The position numbers were made by a program, and so were the translations under genes. From positions 682,001 through 746,000 of the forward strand of contig NZ_JANZKZ010000001.1 of the NCBI RefSeq assembly GCF_025770725.1: a DNA stretch of 64,000 bases, given 5' to 3'. Below the pieces are notes generated by a model. That model ran no database searches. It worked only from the letters and a program-made list of their open reading frames with translations, and had not been told where the DNA came from. Source of the stretch: Sulfurospirillum oryzae (GTDB taxonomy: Bacteria > Campylobacterota > Campylobacteria > Campylobacterales > Sulfurospirillaceae). Below, piece by piece: positions 36,393-46,823 of this stretch (positions within the stretch are counted from its first letter, which is position 1; every line of letters starts with the position of its first letter).

Positions 36393-38249
36393 CTACACCA
36401 TTGGTCTATAAAAAATTGCGAGTGCAAGTAAGACTATCATACCTACAATCATCCATCTGAGCATGTCGGAGAGATTTCCACTTTGCATCTTTCTGGCACT
36501 TTGCCCTGTCGAATAAACTACTTTAGCAATTAAATCCACTGTAAAATCCACAATTTTAGTATCTATTTTTAACCATGCAAACGTTGCCAAGGCACTAAAA
36601 GGACGCATAATATAAAGTTCATACAATTTTGGAATATAGTATTGATTACTTAACAATTTGTAGCCTGCACTCTCTTCCCATGACTTTGGAAAACCACCGC
36701 GCTTGTACATAAAAATAGCAAATGCTATACCACTTACCGCAATGCCTAGTGTTCCTGCGATCAAAAGTACTTCAGTCCCATGTGCAATATGAATTTCATA
36801 CTCTGCCAATAGACGCGTTACAAAACCCTCAAAAGTATGCTCTAAAAATCCTGCAACGACAGCTAAAAGTCCCAATGGAAGCAGTGCATAAATGACAAAC
36901 GGTTGTGCCTCATGTGGGTGTAAACCATGCTTCACATACTCTTTTTCACCAAAGAATACGAGCATCACCAAACGGAAGCTGTAAAATGCGGTCAAACCTG
37001 CACCGATAAAGAGCGCAAACCAAAGAAAATAGGCACCCTCATTAAAGGCAACTTCTAAGATTTTATCTTTGGAGAAAAAGCCCGCAAAAGGATAAATACC
37101 TGCTAATGCCACCGAAGCCACGCTCATCAAAATAGCGGTTGCTTTCATCGATCCATAAAGTCCACCCATCTTTTTGATGTTAAGTTCATCGTGCATCGCA
37201 TGCATAACGTTACCTGCACCCAAAAAGAGTAATGATTTAAAGAAAGCGTGTGTCATCAAGTGGAAAAGTGCTATCCAGTAAGCGCCTAGTCCTGCGGCTA
37301 CAAACATATAACCCAGTTGCGAAAGCGTTGAGTAGGCGATAATGCGTTTAAGGTCGTTATTGACCAGTGCCATCGAAGCGGCAAAGACGGCAACAAAAGC
37401 GCCTAAGGAAGCGATAGCAAACCCAACTTCTGGGATAAGCGTGTAAAGTGCTCCACAGCGAATCACAAGGTAAACACCTGCTGTTACCATGGTTGCGGCA
37501 TGAATAAGAGCTGAAACAGGTGTTGGTCCTTCCATCGCATCAGCTAGCCATGTATGAAGGGGGAACTGTGCTGATTTACCCATCGCACCAATAAATAAAA
37601 ACATGCCAATGGTTGCCAAGAGCGTCACATCCATTGATTTCACACTTGCAAAGACTTCATCATATTGAAATGATCCAACATTCCAATAAATAAGAAATAG
37701 TCCCATAAGCATGCCAAGGTCGGCAATTCTATTCATAATAAACGCTTCATTCGCTGCCCATGAAGCAGAGTGCTTGTGGTACCAAAAACCAATGAGCAAC
37801 CATGAACAAAGTCCCACACCTTCCCATCCAATGAAAAGACCGACAAAATTATCACTCATCACCAAAATCATCATGGAAAAAACGAAGGCGGAGAGGTAAG
37901 AGAAGAAACGGTTAAAACTCTTATCATGATCCATATAGCCAATAGAATAGATATGAACAATCGTCGAAACAAGCGTGACTGTTACCATCATAATAACCGA
38001 AACCTCATCAACCACAAAGCCAAAAGGAATCTCCAAATTGCCCGCGGCAATCCAATCCATCATCGTTACATGTAAAGGGCCGTATGTATTGACATCTATC
38101 AACAAAATAAATGATGCAATCATAGAGAACGCAATAAGCATCGAAGCAATAATACCTGTGAAAAGCATCTTAGGGCGTGCTGCAAAAAAGGCAACAAACA
38201 AAGAGCTTACTAGGGGTGCAAAGAGTGCTGTGTAAAGATATTTTTCCAT
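36393..38249 (-). CDS. nuoL: Complex I membrane subunit L
   Basis: A 618-residue polytopic protein with the DNFVGLFIGWEGVGLCSWLL and GKSAQFPLHTWLADAMEGPTP signatures of NuoL, the distal proton-pumping subunit with a C-terminal lateral helix. The palindrome at 38067-38074 encodes Leu-His-Val in a poorly conserved N-terminal loop. It is separated from nuoK by 4 bases. Confidence 0.96.
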   Translation of the reverse strand: MEKYLYTALFAPLVSSLFVAFFAARPKMLFTGIIASMLIAFSMIASFILLIDVNTYGPLHVTMMDWIAAGNLEIPFGFVVDEVSVIMMVTVTLVSTIVHIYSIGYMDHDKSFNRFFSYLSAFVFSMMILVMSDNFVGLFIGWEGVGLCSWLLIGFWYHKHSASWAANEAFIMNRIADLGMLMGLFLIYWNVGSFQYDEVFASVKSMDVTLLATIGMFLFIGAMGKSAQFPLHTWLADAMEGPTPVSALIHAATMVTAGVYLVIRCGALYTLIPEVGFAIASLGAFVAVFAASMALVNNDLKRIIAYSTLSQLGYMFVAAGLGAYWIALFHLMTHAFFKSLLFLGAGNVMHAMHDELNIKKMGGLYGSMKATAILMSVASVALAGIYPFAGFFSKDKILEVAFNEGAYFLWFALFIGAGLTAFYSFRLVMLVFFGEKEYVKHGLHPHEAQPFVIYALLPLGLLAVVAGFLEHTFEGFVTRLLAEYEIHIAHGTEVLLIAGTLGIAVSGIAFAIFMYKRGGFPKSWEESAGYKLLSNQYYIPKLYELYIMRPFSALATFAWLKIDTKIVDFTVDLIAKVVYSTGQSARKMQSGNLSDMLRWMIVGMIVLLALAIFYRPMV

Positions 38250-38253
38250 TGCC

Positions 38254-38556
38254 TTACCCTTTCATCATTTGAAGGTTATTAAGATCAACAGAACCATTTC
38301 GCTTGTACCATAAAATGAGAAGTCCAAGACCAACAGCTACTTCACTTGCAGCGACGGCTATAATGAAAAAGGCAAACATTTGCCCTGTGAGATCTCCATA
38401 ATATTTTGAAACCGCTACAAAGCCAATATTAATGGCATTGAGCAAAATTTCTGTTGAGAAAAAAAGCATCAAAAGGTTCGTTCGTCGCATGACACCTACA
38501 AGTCCTATGGAAAATAAAATACCCGCTAATACAAGGTAATGTGTTAAGGTGATCAT
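38254..38556 (-). CDS. nuoK: Complex I membrane subunit K
   Basis: A 100-residue protein with three transmembrane helices and the two conserved membrane glutamates, in STEILLNAINIGF and in VAASEVAVGLGLLI. It is part of the central proton path. It overlaps nuoJ by 4 bases. Confidence 0.96.
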   Translation of the reverse strand: MITLTHYLVLAGILFSIGLVGVMRRTNLLMLFFSTEILLNAINIGFVAVSKYYGDLTGQMFAFFIIAVAASEVAVGLGLLILWYKRNGSVDLNNLQMMKG

Positions 38557-39104
38557 TCTCCCTCCTTTGCATCTAATTCATCATCTTCAAGGTTTAAATA
38601 CTCATCCATTCGTTTACTCGCAAGTACAATGCCAGAAATCATCGCTACTAAGAGCATAATAGCGGCCAATTCAAACGGAACTAAGTATTTGGTAAAGAGA
38701 ACAATTCCAATCATCTGAATATTGCCTACGTTATCCATAACTGGATACATCGCTTGAATATTTTCAGAAGCCAAGGGTACACATAAAATGGCTACAACTA
38801 AAATAGCGCTTATGATCGAAAGCGTATAGGCAATCTTTTTAGAGCGCATCTTCTCACTGACATCGCGTGTCGTGTCAAAGAACATCATACCAAATGCGTA
38901 AAGCGCCATAATCGCGCCCGAATAAACAACGATCTGAACAACGCCTAAGAACTCCGCATCTAGAATAAAGAAGAAGCCAGAGACAAAGATCATTCCACCC
39001 GCTAGTGCGCTCATCGCATAGAGTGCATTACGACTCAGAACCACTATCCCAAACATGCCGATGGTGAGTGCGGCAAAAACGTAAAATGCTATAATTTCGT
39101 ACAT
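38553..39104 (-). CDS. nuoJ: Complex I membrane subunit J
   Basis: A 183-residue protein with five transmembrane helices. VQIVVYSGAIMALYAFGMM contains the conserved helix-3 region. The C-terminus is acidic. It lies 7 bases after nuoI and overlaps nuoK by 4. Confidence 0.95.
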   Translation of the reverse strand: MYEIIAFYVFAALTIGMFGIVVLSRNALYAMSALAGGMIFVSGFFFILDAEFLGVVQIVVYSGAIMALYAFGMMFFDTTRDVSEKMRSKKIAYTLSIISAILVVAILCVPLASENIQAMYPVMDNVGNIQMIGIVLFTKYLVPFELAAIMLLVAMISGIVLASKRMDEYLNLEDDELDAKEGE

Positions 39105-39111
39105 CTCTTCC

Positions 39112-39729
39112 TCAATACGCTAATGGTGTCTGTTTCACATTTTCATCGGCATTATCACTTAATGCACCAAATCCTGGAAACTCTTTTTGTTGTTTGGCTC
39201 TAAAGGTATCGAGCGGAGTGAGCATATCCTCTTTCAGTCCAAAATGCGCACGTTGCTCACTGGCGTTTTCATACTCAGCGCCGTGTACAATGGCAAGTTC
39301 AGGACATACTTCAGCACAATACCCACAAAAGATACAACGACCAAAGTTAATACTGTACTCGCTTACGACTTTGCGGCTTTTCTCATCCACATGCGTCTCC
39401 ATGCGAATACAATTAGCAATACAGATCTTTTCACACAAACCGCATCCAATGCAACGCTCACTTCCACTTTCAAATAAGCGAAGTAGTCGATGAATTGCCC
39501 TATATCTCGGGGTCATTTCCATTTTTTGTGCAGGATATTGAAGGGTGTGAATATCAAAACGAATCATCTCTCTAAAAACAATCCAAAGTCCTACAAAGAG
39601 TTCACCTTTTAGGCTTCGTCTTACGACCTTTTTAAAAGCTTGCCAACCATTTTCTGGCTTTTGTTCACCCTCGAAAAAGATATATCCAGGGGCAATATTT
39701 CGTTGTTTAAAATCTCTTAATTCCATCAT
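39112..39729 (-). CDS. nuoI: Complex I ferredoxin-like subunit I
   Basis: A 205-residue protein with two 4Fe-4S motifs, CIGCGLCEKIC and CIFCGYCAEVCP, which carry electrons from NuoG to NuoB. The C-terminal tail beyond the clusters is longer than in E. coli NuoI (180 residues). Confidence 0.96.
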   Translation of the reverse strand: MMELRDFKQRNIAPGYIFFEGEQKPENGWQAFKKVVRRSLKGELFVGLWIVFREMIRFDIHTLQYPAQKMEMTPRYRAIHRLLRLFESGSERCIGCGLCEKICIANCIRMETHVDEKSRKVVSEYSINFGRCIFCGYCAEVCPELAIVHGAEYENASEQRAHFGLKEDMLTPLDTFRAKQQKEFPGFGALSDNADENVKQTPLAY

Positions 39730-39735
39730 CGCCTC

Positions 39736-40734
39736 CTAAATCAGCGCAAAGCCGGTAAGCAAAATGTTAACGACCGCTAAAGGCATCAACACTTTCCAAC
39801 ACACCCACATCAATTGATCAGGTCTGATATGCGGCCAAGCAGCCCTTACCCACAAGAAAAGGAAAACCCAAAATGAAACTTTTAGCAACATCATCACAGA
39901 ACCTGGGATAAACCAAACAGGATTATAACCGCCCATAAAAACAATACTAACCAAAACAGAAATAGTAATCATGTTAGCATATTCGCCAATGAAAAAGAGA
40001 CCCCATCGCATACCAGAATACTCTGTTGCATAACCTGCTACAACTTCAGCTTCAAACTCAATCGTATCAAATGGCGCACGATTAGTTTCCATAAATCCTG
40101 CCATCGCAAAAAGAATAAATGCTAAAGGTTGTTTCCAAACAAGCCAGCTTGTCACGCCACCACTTTGATAGTCATTAATATCAATCAAGGATAGTGAGCC
40201 TATCATCATAATGGGCGCTAAAACAGATAATCCACTGACCACTTCAAAAGAGAGCATCTGGACCACAGCACGCGCTGCACCTAAAAGCGACCATTTATTG
40301 CTACTGCTCATACCCGCAAGGAGCGGTCCATAAATACCCACCGATGCCACACCCATAACATACAGAAGTGCTACGTTGATGTCCGAAATAATCGGATGAA
40401 TCACATAACCAAAAAGTGTAAACTCTGGAAAGTATGGAACGGCTGCCATAGCCACAAACGCCGTTACAGCGGCAATGACAGGAGCAATCATAAAGATAGG
40501 TTTAACCGCATTTTGAGGCACAATATCCTCTTTGGTAAAGAGTTTAATACCATCGGCTGCGAGTTGCAATAAACCATAAGGTCCCACATTCATAGGTCCA
40601 AGACGGCGTTGCATAAAAGCGAGCACTTTTCGTTCAATAAATGTCGCAAACCCTGCCATACCTGCAACAACCGCTACAACAATAATGGCTTTGACAATGG
40701 TTTCAACCAAAACGGCTGTTTCAAACATGTTCAA
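39736..40734 (-). CDS. nuoH: Complex I membrane subunit H
   Basis: A 332-residue protein with eight membrane helices. The ERKVLAFMQRRLGPMNVGPYG loop that forms the quinone chamber is intact, as are ETNRAPFD and the EYSGMRWGLFFIGEYAN segment. It overlaps nuoG by 14 bases. Confidence 0.97.
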   Translation of the reverse strand: MNMFETAVLVETIVKAIIVVAVVAGMAGFATFIERKVLAFMQRRLGPMNVGPYGLLQLAADGIKLFTKEDIVPQNAVKPIFMIAPVIAAVTAFVAMAAVPYFPEFTLFGYVIHPIISDINVALLYVMGVASVGIYGPLLAGMSSSNKWSLLGAARAVVQMLSFEVVSGLSVLAPIMMIGSLSLIDINDYQSGGVTSWLVWKQPLAFILFAMAGFMETNRAPFDTIEFEAEVVAGYATEYSGMRWGLFFIGEYANMITISVLVSIVFMGGYNPVWFIPGSVMMLLKVSFWVFLFLWVRAAWPHIRPDQLMWVCWKVLMPLAVVNILLTGFALI

Positions 40735-43198
40735 CTCCTTTAAGCACTACGTGAGCAAATCGATACCCCTCTTTAAAAAATGGAGATGTGTCAATTTTTG
40801 TATCAAACGTCGGAAGATAAGCGATCATTCCGTCGATCATTTTTTCTTCTTTAATCGCAATCGCCAATTTTGCACCTTCATCATTTTCCAATGTCACCAT
40901 TGCACCATCATGAAGATTTTTAGCTTCTAAGAAAGCAGATGAAACATAAAGTGCCCCCGCTTCATTTAGCTGATGTGCTTTGTTTGTAAAGGCACTAAAC
41001 TGATGCACTGGATTAGCCCTGTAAACCACATCACCCTCTTTACATGTAAAGTTTGCAATTGGTTCAATGTCATCGTTACATGTAACACTTTGAGAAGCAA
41101 GCACATAGCCACGATTTTCAGTGCCATCGTTTTCATAACGATTCGGTAAGCTATCAAATTTTTCTGCTTTAAAGCCTTTTTGACTCGGTAAATAAGGCGT
41201 ATAATCAATCGTCCACTCCGCTTCTAGTCCAAGCGCATTGGCGATGTCATTGAGGCAATAACCTTTAAAAGGAAGTGCAACATTGGTTGGAACCACACGT
41301 TTGTTCATCGACGTAAACGTCCCCTCTTGTTGATTAAGAGAAGGCATATCAAGATCACCTTTACCAAGAGCGCTTAAGGTGAAGTCACCTTTGACGTTAT
41401 AGCCTAGCGTGAAATTACCTTTTGCCTCGTCCAAATCACAGATGAGTGAAACGCCTAGCGTATTGGTGCGTGATGGGATGATTACTAAGCTAAATGCTGT
41501 AAATCGTTCAATCAAGCCTAAAAGTTTCGCGATATTTTCAGCTCTTGGATGCGTGTAAAGATCTTCACCCGCAATTAAACTAAAGCTATCTTTTTTATCC
41601 AAAAGTTTGGTGATTTTCTCGACCAAATCCGCTTCTGCACCAATAAGTTCAAGCAGCGCGTTGGTGTCGATTTCAATCTCTTTATCCACCATTTTTTCAA
41701 TCGTTTTAACAACCTCTTTCTCTTCACCACTCTCTTCGTCTTTGACCATCTCTTTAACTTCTTCTTTGACGCTCTCTTGGATGGTTTTTTTCTGGGTGCT
41801 GTGGAAAGTCGCCAAATACTCTACAACACTTTTTGGCATCGCTTCTTTATCCCCAAAAAGATCAAGAAGAAGATACGCAATCGCTTCTTCCGCGCCAATT
41901 TTATGGGTGATACTGAGTAAGTTTTTAGAATAACCCGCAACGATAGGATCAGCCACAGGGTGGAAATAAAGCCCAGCACCTTTGTTCATGCCAATCGCAT
42001 TGTTCATCGCATAACCCGCATTTGGGCTATCGGTTTTAATGGCAGTACCAAAACTAACCACAAAATTACTTGAGCGAATGCTCTCTAGGTCGCCACTGTA
42101 AAGGTTTGAGCCTGCTGTACTTGCAAAATTTTTGAGGAAGTTTTGGTACGCTTTGGCATCAACATTGACCAACTTAAAGCCAAACTTCTCTTTGAGCTTT
42201 TGTAAAATCAACGCTTCTTCATTGGTAATGTAACTATCAAAAACGATGGTATCAACTTTGGTTTTAAGCAGTTCAACCCCTCGTGCAAAGGCATTTTCAT
42301 CTTTACATGTAACTTCGTTTTGGAAGTCAAAGCCATAGCGTGCTGCTGCATGAAGCGGTGCGTAGTTATGATCGCTACTGACACGGTAGATTTTAGGCTC
42401 TGTATTATGAATGCCCGTATGCTTGACATCATAATAGATGAGTGAACAATCACTGCTGTGTGGGTTTGATGCTGGGATTTTTTTAAGTTCCCACGCATTG
42501 GAAGTGTATTGAAAGTCTGAGCCTACGAGTGCGCCGACAGGACAAACGGCTGTACACTCGCCACACTGCGTACAATCTAAAGTTTCAGCGCCACTTGCCA
42601 CACCGATGATGGACTTTTGAAGTTTGTTCCACATCGCGTAAGCATCTTTTTCGGTTTTATCTTTCCATGCCTTATCAAGCTCTGCACCACCGCGAGGTAC
42701 GGTTTTGAGTGCTGATTCACCAATCATATCTTTACAGACGGTGACACAACGCTCACAGACGATACACAAAGAGGAATCATAATGAATCGCACCCCAATTT
42801 TTAGTTGGACGCTGTGTATCTGCGATGCAGTGATGTTGGCTGTCTACACCCATCTCAAGGGTATAGTTTTGCAGTTCACACTCCCCACTTTGGTCACACA
42901 CACCACACTCTAAAGGATGGTTAATGTCGTAGATCTCCATAATTGCTCTGCGCTCTTTTTCGATCTCTTCAGTTTTAGTGATAACGCTCATACCCTCTTT
43001 GGCACGCGCATTACAACTGTAAGCCCTTTTACCGTCAATATCCACCAAACACAAACGACACGCTAACGTTGGTGAGCAATTCGTCACATAACAGAGCGCT
43101 GGGATAAAAATATCGTTTCTGCGCGCAACGCCTAAAACATATTCACCCTCTGTCGCGGTACACTGTTTTCCATCTATGGTTATTAAAACATCGCTCAT
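40721..43198 (-). CDS. nuoG: Complex I iron-sulfur subunit G
   Basis: An 825-residue protein with the N-terminal 2Fe-2S ferredoxin domain (CxxxxC-like segment, then CRLC), the HPLECGVCDQSGECELQ cluster motif, CIVCERCVTVC and CTQCGECTAVCPVGAL, then a molybdopterin-oxidoreductase-like domain without cofactor. Around residues 465-510 there is a Lys/Glu-rich low-complexity insertion. As NuoE and NuoF are missing, NuoG must accept electrons from another donor. Three palindromes (41041, 41077, 42304) all read Thr-Cys. Confidence 0.95.
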   Translation of the reverse strand: MSDVLITIDGKQCTATEGEYVLGVARRNDIFIPALCYVTNCSPTLACRLCLVDIDGKRAYSCNARAKEGMSVITKTEEIEKERRAIMEIYDINHPLECGVCDQSGECELQNYTLEMGVDSQHHCIADTQRPTKNWGAIHYDSSLCIVCERCVTVCKDMIGESALKTVPRGGAELDKAWKDKTEKDAYAMWNKLQKSIIGVASGAETLDCTQCGECTAVCPVGALVGSDFQYTSNAWELKKIPASNPHSSDCSLIYYDVKHTGIHNTEPKIYRVSSDHNYAPLHAAARYGFDFQNEVTCKDENAFARGVELLKTKVDTIVFDSYITNEEALILQKLKEKFGFKLVNVDAKAYQNFLKNFASTAGSNLYSGDLESIRSSNFVVSFGTAIKTDSPNAGYAMNNAIGMNKGAGLYFHPVADPIVAGYSKNLLSITHKIGAEEAIAYLLLDLFGDKEAMPKSVVEYLATFHSTQKKTIQESVKEEVKEMVKDEESGEEKEVVKTIEKMVDKEIEIDTNALLELIGAEADLVEKITKLLDKKDSFSLIAGEDLYTHPRAENIAKLLGLIERFTAFSLVIIPSRTNTLGVSLICDLDEAKGNFTLGYNVKGDFTLSALGKGDLDMPSLNQQEGTFTSMNKRVVPTNVALPFKGYCLNDIANALGLEAEWTIDYTPYLPSQKGFKAEKFDSLPNRYENDGTENRGYVLASQSVTCNDDIEPIANFTCKEGDVVYRANPVHQFSAFTNKAHQLNEAGALYVSSAFLEAKNLHDGAMVTLENDEGAKLAIAIKEEKMIDGMIAYLPTFDTKIDTSPFFKEGYRFAHVVLKGVEHV

Positions 43199-44040
43199 TG
43201 CACTTCTGCCTTCACTATTTTTACTACATGGTAGGGATAGCTAGAATCCGCTTTCGCACAGGGCATTAAAGCGATCACGCCTTTTAAACTATCATCACGC
43301 ACAAAGGTGCGAGGATAGACCTCTTGGTTGATGGCAACCGTGATTTTATCACCATTTTGCACTTTGGCTGCCATTTGAAACTGTGCTGAACCTATCAAAA
43401 AATTCTCTTCTTCTTTACTTATCATAGGGCATTGATAGACCACAACACCATCATAACTTTTAAGATCTGCAATCTCTTCTAAAACTCTCTCTTGCTTTGA
43501 TGCAACCATCATCTCAGGTGTGCTACCCACAACGAGCAATTTCGCTTTGCCATGCTTTGCAATCAACCCTGCAAGGTGCGCTATATTGGCAGCTCTTGAA
43601 TGACGTATCACATCATCACCTAAAACCAAAAGTACATTGGTAGCCTCTTCATACAATGCTTCAATCTCTTCAATCTCTTCTTCGCCAAGATTGCTTTCTG
43701 CACTGATATAACCTTCATCAAGCTCTTCAAAATAGTTTTTAATAGCCTCAGGAAGCTTTACATGTAAAAGAAAACTTTTGGCAAGCAGTGCCAATACGCC
43801 CTCTTCTGCACCCACTTCATAACGGCTAAAAAAAGCACTTTTTTCAACCAAGGCTTGATCTTCCATCGTAAAGAGATAGACCAATTTAGAATCACTCGTA
43901 CTCAAGCTTCCTAAAAGTGTTGCATCATGGCGAGAAGGAAGTGTTCCCACACACATAATAAGATCAAACCCTTTACATGTAAAAGCAAAAGAGTCATTAC
44001 TTGGCTGATTTAAGGCTTCTATAAATTGTTTTGCTGCCAT
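43195..44040 (-). CDS. NuoF-position protein of the Campylobacterota-type complex I
   Basis: A 281-residue protein encoded where nuoF normally lies, overlapping nuoG by 4 bases. It lacks the FMN- and NADH-binding glycine motifs and the 4Fe-4S cysteines of NuoF. Parts such as VLLVLGDDVIRHSRAANIAHL echo the C-terminal part of NuoG-type domains. The C. jejuni counterpart (Cj1574c as I recall) belongs to a complex that takes electrons from flavodoxin and not from NADH. Palindromes at 43760 and 43974 are full 12-base copies. Confidence 0.75.
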   Translation of the reverse strand: MAAKQFIEALNQPSNDSFAFTCKGFDLIMCVGTLPSRHDATLLGSLSTSDSKLVYLFTMEDQALVEKSAFFSRYEVGAEEGVLALLAKSFLLHVKLPEAIKNYFEELDEGYISAESNLGEEEIEEIEALYEEATNVLLVLGDDVIRHSRAANIAHLAGLIAKHGKAKLLVVGSTPEMMVASKQERVLEEIADLKSYDGVVVYQCPMISKEEENFLIGSAQFQMAAKVQNGDKITVAINQEVYPRTFVRDDSLKGVIALMPCAKADSSYPYHVVKIVKAEVQ

Positions 44041-44279
44041 TACGCTACTTCACTTTTCACTTTTTTAACGACAATCGTCCAGTCGGTCTCATTGAACTTC
44101 AAAGAGTTCATTAACGTCCAACCTGCCTCTTTAATCACATCCGCACTTTTTTGAACAGGAGAAAAATCACCTATCTCAAACATAAAGATGGAAACTTCAC
44201 CCAAAGCTGTTTCATCAATAATCTCAAGCATACGTCCGTAAAAATCATCGCTTAAATGTCGTAAATCATATCGTTGCAT
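44040..44279 (-). CDS. NuoE-position small protein of the Campylobacterota-type complex I
   Basis: A 79-residue protein in the place of nuoE. It has no cysteines and so cannot hold the 2Fe-2S cluster of NuoE. The sequence is a compact alpha/beta unit (RHLSDDFYGRMLEIIDE, then DWTIVVKKVKSEV). It sits 8 bases after nuoD and its stop overlaps the next start by one base. By position it matches Cj1575c of C. jejuni. Confidence 0.75.
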   Translation of the reverse strand: MQRYDLRHLSDDFYGRMLEIIDETALGEVSIFMFEIGDFSPVQKSADVIKEAGWTLMNSLKFNETDWTIVVKKVKSEVA

Positions 44280-44287
44280 GCTCTCTC

Positions 44288-45514
44288 CTATCTGTCAATT
44301 TCGCCAAAGACGATGTTTGCGTTACCAATGATTGCAACAACGTCGGCAAGATATTCACCCACTAACAGCTCTTGCAAGAAAGCGGTGTGAAAGAAACTTG
44401 GTGCTCGAAGTTTTAGTCTATAAGGGTACGGATCACCCTGTGAATTGATGTAAAAACCAAGCTCTCCCTTAGGCGATTCGGTCGCAACGTACACTTCACC
44501 CACGGGTGGGCGCATTCCTTGTGTCACCAGTACAAAATGCTGCATCAAAGAGTAGTTTTGTGTCATAATCTGCTCTTTTGGAGCGGAGATATAACGTGGA
44601 GCATGCGCCATAATTTCAGGCGTTGTCTTTTCATACATTGGAATCAGTTGCTTGAGAATGCGAACACTTTGTCGCATCTCTTCCATGTGCAATTTATACC
44701 TTCCATAGCTATCGCAGGTCGTACTAACAGGAACATCAAACTCAACTTCATCGTAGAGTTCATACGGCTCTTCTTTGCGAATATCCCACGCAATGCCGCT
44801 GCCTCTTAGCATCGGACCACTACAGCCCCAGCTTTGCGCCTGCTCAGGAGTAATCACACCTACATCTTCCAAACGCATTTTCCAAATACGGTTTTGGTCT
44901 AACAAACCCTCATAATCCGCGATGTCAATCGGCAAATGATTGATAAATTTATTGAGCCCTTCGATCCAGCCTTTAGGCAAATCAAGAGGCACGCCACCAA
45001 TCCTCACTGAGGAGTGTGTTAAGCGCGCGCCACAGTAATCTTCAATCAAATCAAGCGTATATTCTCTCTCCCTAAAAGCATAAAGGAAAATGGTCATCGC
45101 ACCCACATCAAGCGCGTGCGTCGCAAGCCAAAAAAGGTGAGAAGAGATACGGTTGAGTTCTAAAAGCATCATACGAATGACTTTAGCGCGTCTTGGAACT
45201 TCAAGACCTATGAGTGTCTCTACCGCTAAAGCAAAACCGTAGTTGTTTGCACTTGCAGCGATGTAATCCATTCTATCGGTGGTTGGCAAGAACTCATTGT
45301 AGATCATGTTCTCTGCCATTTTTTCCATACCACGATGCAAATAGCCAATATCAGGCGTTGCTTTACTCACCTTCTCGCCATCGAGTTCTAAAATCAAACG
45401 AAGTTGACCATGCGCACTAGGGTGTTGAGGTCCAAAGTTAACAATCATATGGTTATCTTCACGCTCAAAAGCAATATTCTCAAAAAAAGGTTTTAGACGA
45501 TTGACTTTTTGCAT
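44288..45514 (-). CDS. nuoD: Complex I subunit D
   Basis: A 408-residue protein with [15 protein letters not shown], the quinone-site loop, plus [13 protein letters not shown] and [25 protein letters not shown] in the C-terminus (each cited in part). It is the NiFe-hydrogenase-like large subunit forming the quinone pocket with NuoB. It lies 2 bases after nuoC. Confidence 0.97.
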   Translation of the reverse strand: MQKVNRLKPFFENIAFEREDNHMIVNFGPQHPSAHGQLRLILELDGEKVSKATPDIGYLHRGMEKMAENMIYNEFLPTTDRMDYIAASANNYGFALAVETLIGLEVPRRAKVIRMMLLELNRISSHLFWLATHALDVGAMTIFLYAFREREYTLDLIEDYCGARLTHSSVRIGGVPLDLPKGWIEGLNKFINHLPIDIADYEGLLDQNRIWKMRLEDVGVITPEQAQSWGCSGPMLRGSGIAWDIRKEEPYELYDEVEFDVPVSTTCDSYGRYKLHMEEMRQSVRILKQLIPMYEKTTPEIMAHAPRYISAPKEQIMTQNYSLMQHFVLVTQGMRPPVGEVYVATESPKGELGFYINSQGDPYPYRLKLRAPSFFHTAFLQELLVGEYLADVVAIIGNANIVFGEIDR

Positions 45515-45516
45515 GA

Positions 45517-46317
45517 TTAATATCTCTCTTTCACGATTTTAGCATCTTCTTTTTTGAGTTTTTTCACGATAAACACACCACCCTCTTCTTGGTAATCGGT
45601 GATCGTTTTTTCTTGGCTTGGCTCGGCACCAAAAGGAACTTCATGGTTAATATGCGCAAAACGATAGGTATCGTTTACATCCACACGCGCACTATCTCTC
45701 TCTTCTGGTCCTATGATGTCACGGTACTCTTTGCCAAAAATCTTATCGATTTCATACCATTGTGCCACTTCATCACCCTGCAATGGATAGGTTTTACGAA
45801 GCGGATGGTCATACCAATCATCAGGCATCAAAAGACGTTTCATATACGGATGTCCACTGATGATGACACCAAACATATCGTACATCTCACGCTCTGCCCA
45901 ATCGGCACTTTTATAAACATTAATGACGCTTTTAAGCACTTCTTTTTCTTTAATAAAACATTTCACACGAAGACGTTTACGTTTAGAGGTTGAAAGCAGT
46001 TGGTAAAAAATTTCAAATTCACCACTTTTGGCTAACCAATCAATCGCGCTGTGCTCGCTTAAAAAGTTATAAGAGAGTTCATCTCTAAGGGTTTGTAAGA
46101 CACTCACATTATCTTTTGGGTCTATATAAACAACCAATTGCCCTTTTTGAATATACGCCTCTTTGATCTCAAACTTTGCTTTTAAAATAGCTAAATCGCT
46201 TGCAAAAATTTCATCGCTCTCTACTTCTTCTTTAGGAATTTGCGGAGCTACCCAAAAACGGTCGCTGTAATAGGCTTTTTTCTGAACATTTTTTTTATCG
46301 TTATAACTTCTCATCAT
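45517..46317 (-). CDS. nuoC: Complex I subunit C
   Basis: A 266-residue protein with the 30-kDa subunit signature [20 protein letters not shown] followed by [15 protein letters not shown]. It is longer at the N-terminus than minimal NuoC and is not fused to NuoD. It overlaps nuoB by 4 bases. Confidence 0.96.
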   Translation of the reverse strand: MMRSYNDKKNVQKKAYYSDRFWVAPQIPKEEVESDEIFASDLAILKAKFEIKEAYIQKGQLVVYIDPKDNVSVLQTLRDELSYNFLSEHSAIDWLAKSGEFEIFYQLLSTSKRKRLRVKCFIKEKEVLKSVINVYKSADWAEREMYDMFGVIISGHPYMKRLLMPDDWYDHPLRKTYPLQGDEVAQWYEIDKIFGKEYRDIIGPEERDSARVDVNDTYRFAHINHEVPFGAEPSQEKTITDYQEEGGVFIVKKLKKEDAKIVKERY

Positions 46318-46823
46318 ACCAACCTTTTAGGCGCAAGCTTGCGTGATGCTTTCTCTGTGCGGATTTTCTTTTGCAAAAGCATGAGGGCGTATTGAAGTGT
46401 TTCAGGACGTGGTGCGCAACCCGGTAAGTAAATATCCACAGGCACGATGCGATCAGCCCCTTGAACGGTTGCATAGGTGTTAAACATACCGCCAGTGTTG
46501 GCACAACTTCCCATGCTAATCACCCATTTTGGATCAGGCATTTGATCATACAAACGACGCATAAACGGAGCATGTTTTTTAGTGAGCGTTCCTGCAATGA
46601 CGATAACATCGGCTTGTCTAGGGCTCGCTCTAAAAATGGTTCCAAAACGGTCAAAATCATAACGACTCGCACCCGTTGCCATCATCTCAATCGCACAACA
46701 AGCAAGTCCATACGTCAGTGGCCACAACGAGTTACTTCTACCCCATTGAACCAGTTTATCGACTGTGGTCAGTGCCACAGGAAGACCCGCTTCTTGAAGG
46801 TAATTTATCTTATGCTGTGCCAT
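46314..46823 (-). CDS. nuoB: Complex I subunit B
   Basis: I choose the ATG at 46821-46823 (169 residues, MAQHKINYL), because AAGGAG lies 7 bases upstream, while the upstream in-frame ATG at 46844 has no such site. The ligands of cluster N2 are visible in [18 protein letters not shown] and LPGCAPRPE. The start lies inside the end of nuoA (19-base overlap). Confidence 0.96.
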   Translation of the reverse strand: MAQHKINYLQEAGLPVALTTVDKLVQWGRSNSLWPLTYGLACCAIEMMATGASRYDFDRFGTIFRASPRQADVIVIAGTLTKKHAPFMRRLYDQMPDPKWVISMGSCANTGGMFNTYATVQGADRIVPVDIYLPGCAPRPETLQYALMLLQKKIRTEKASRKLAPKRLV

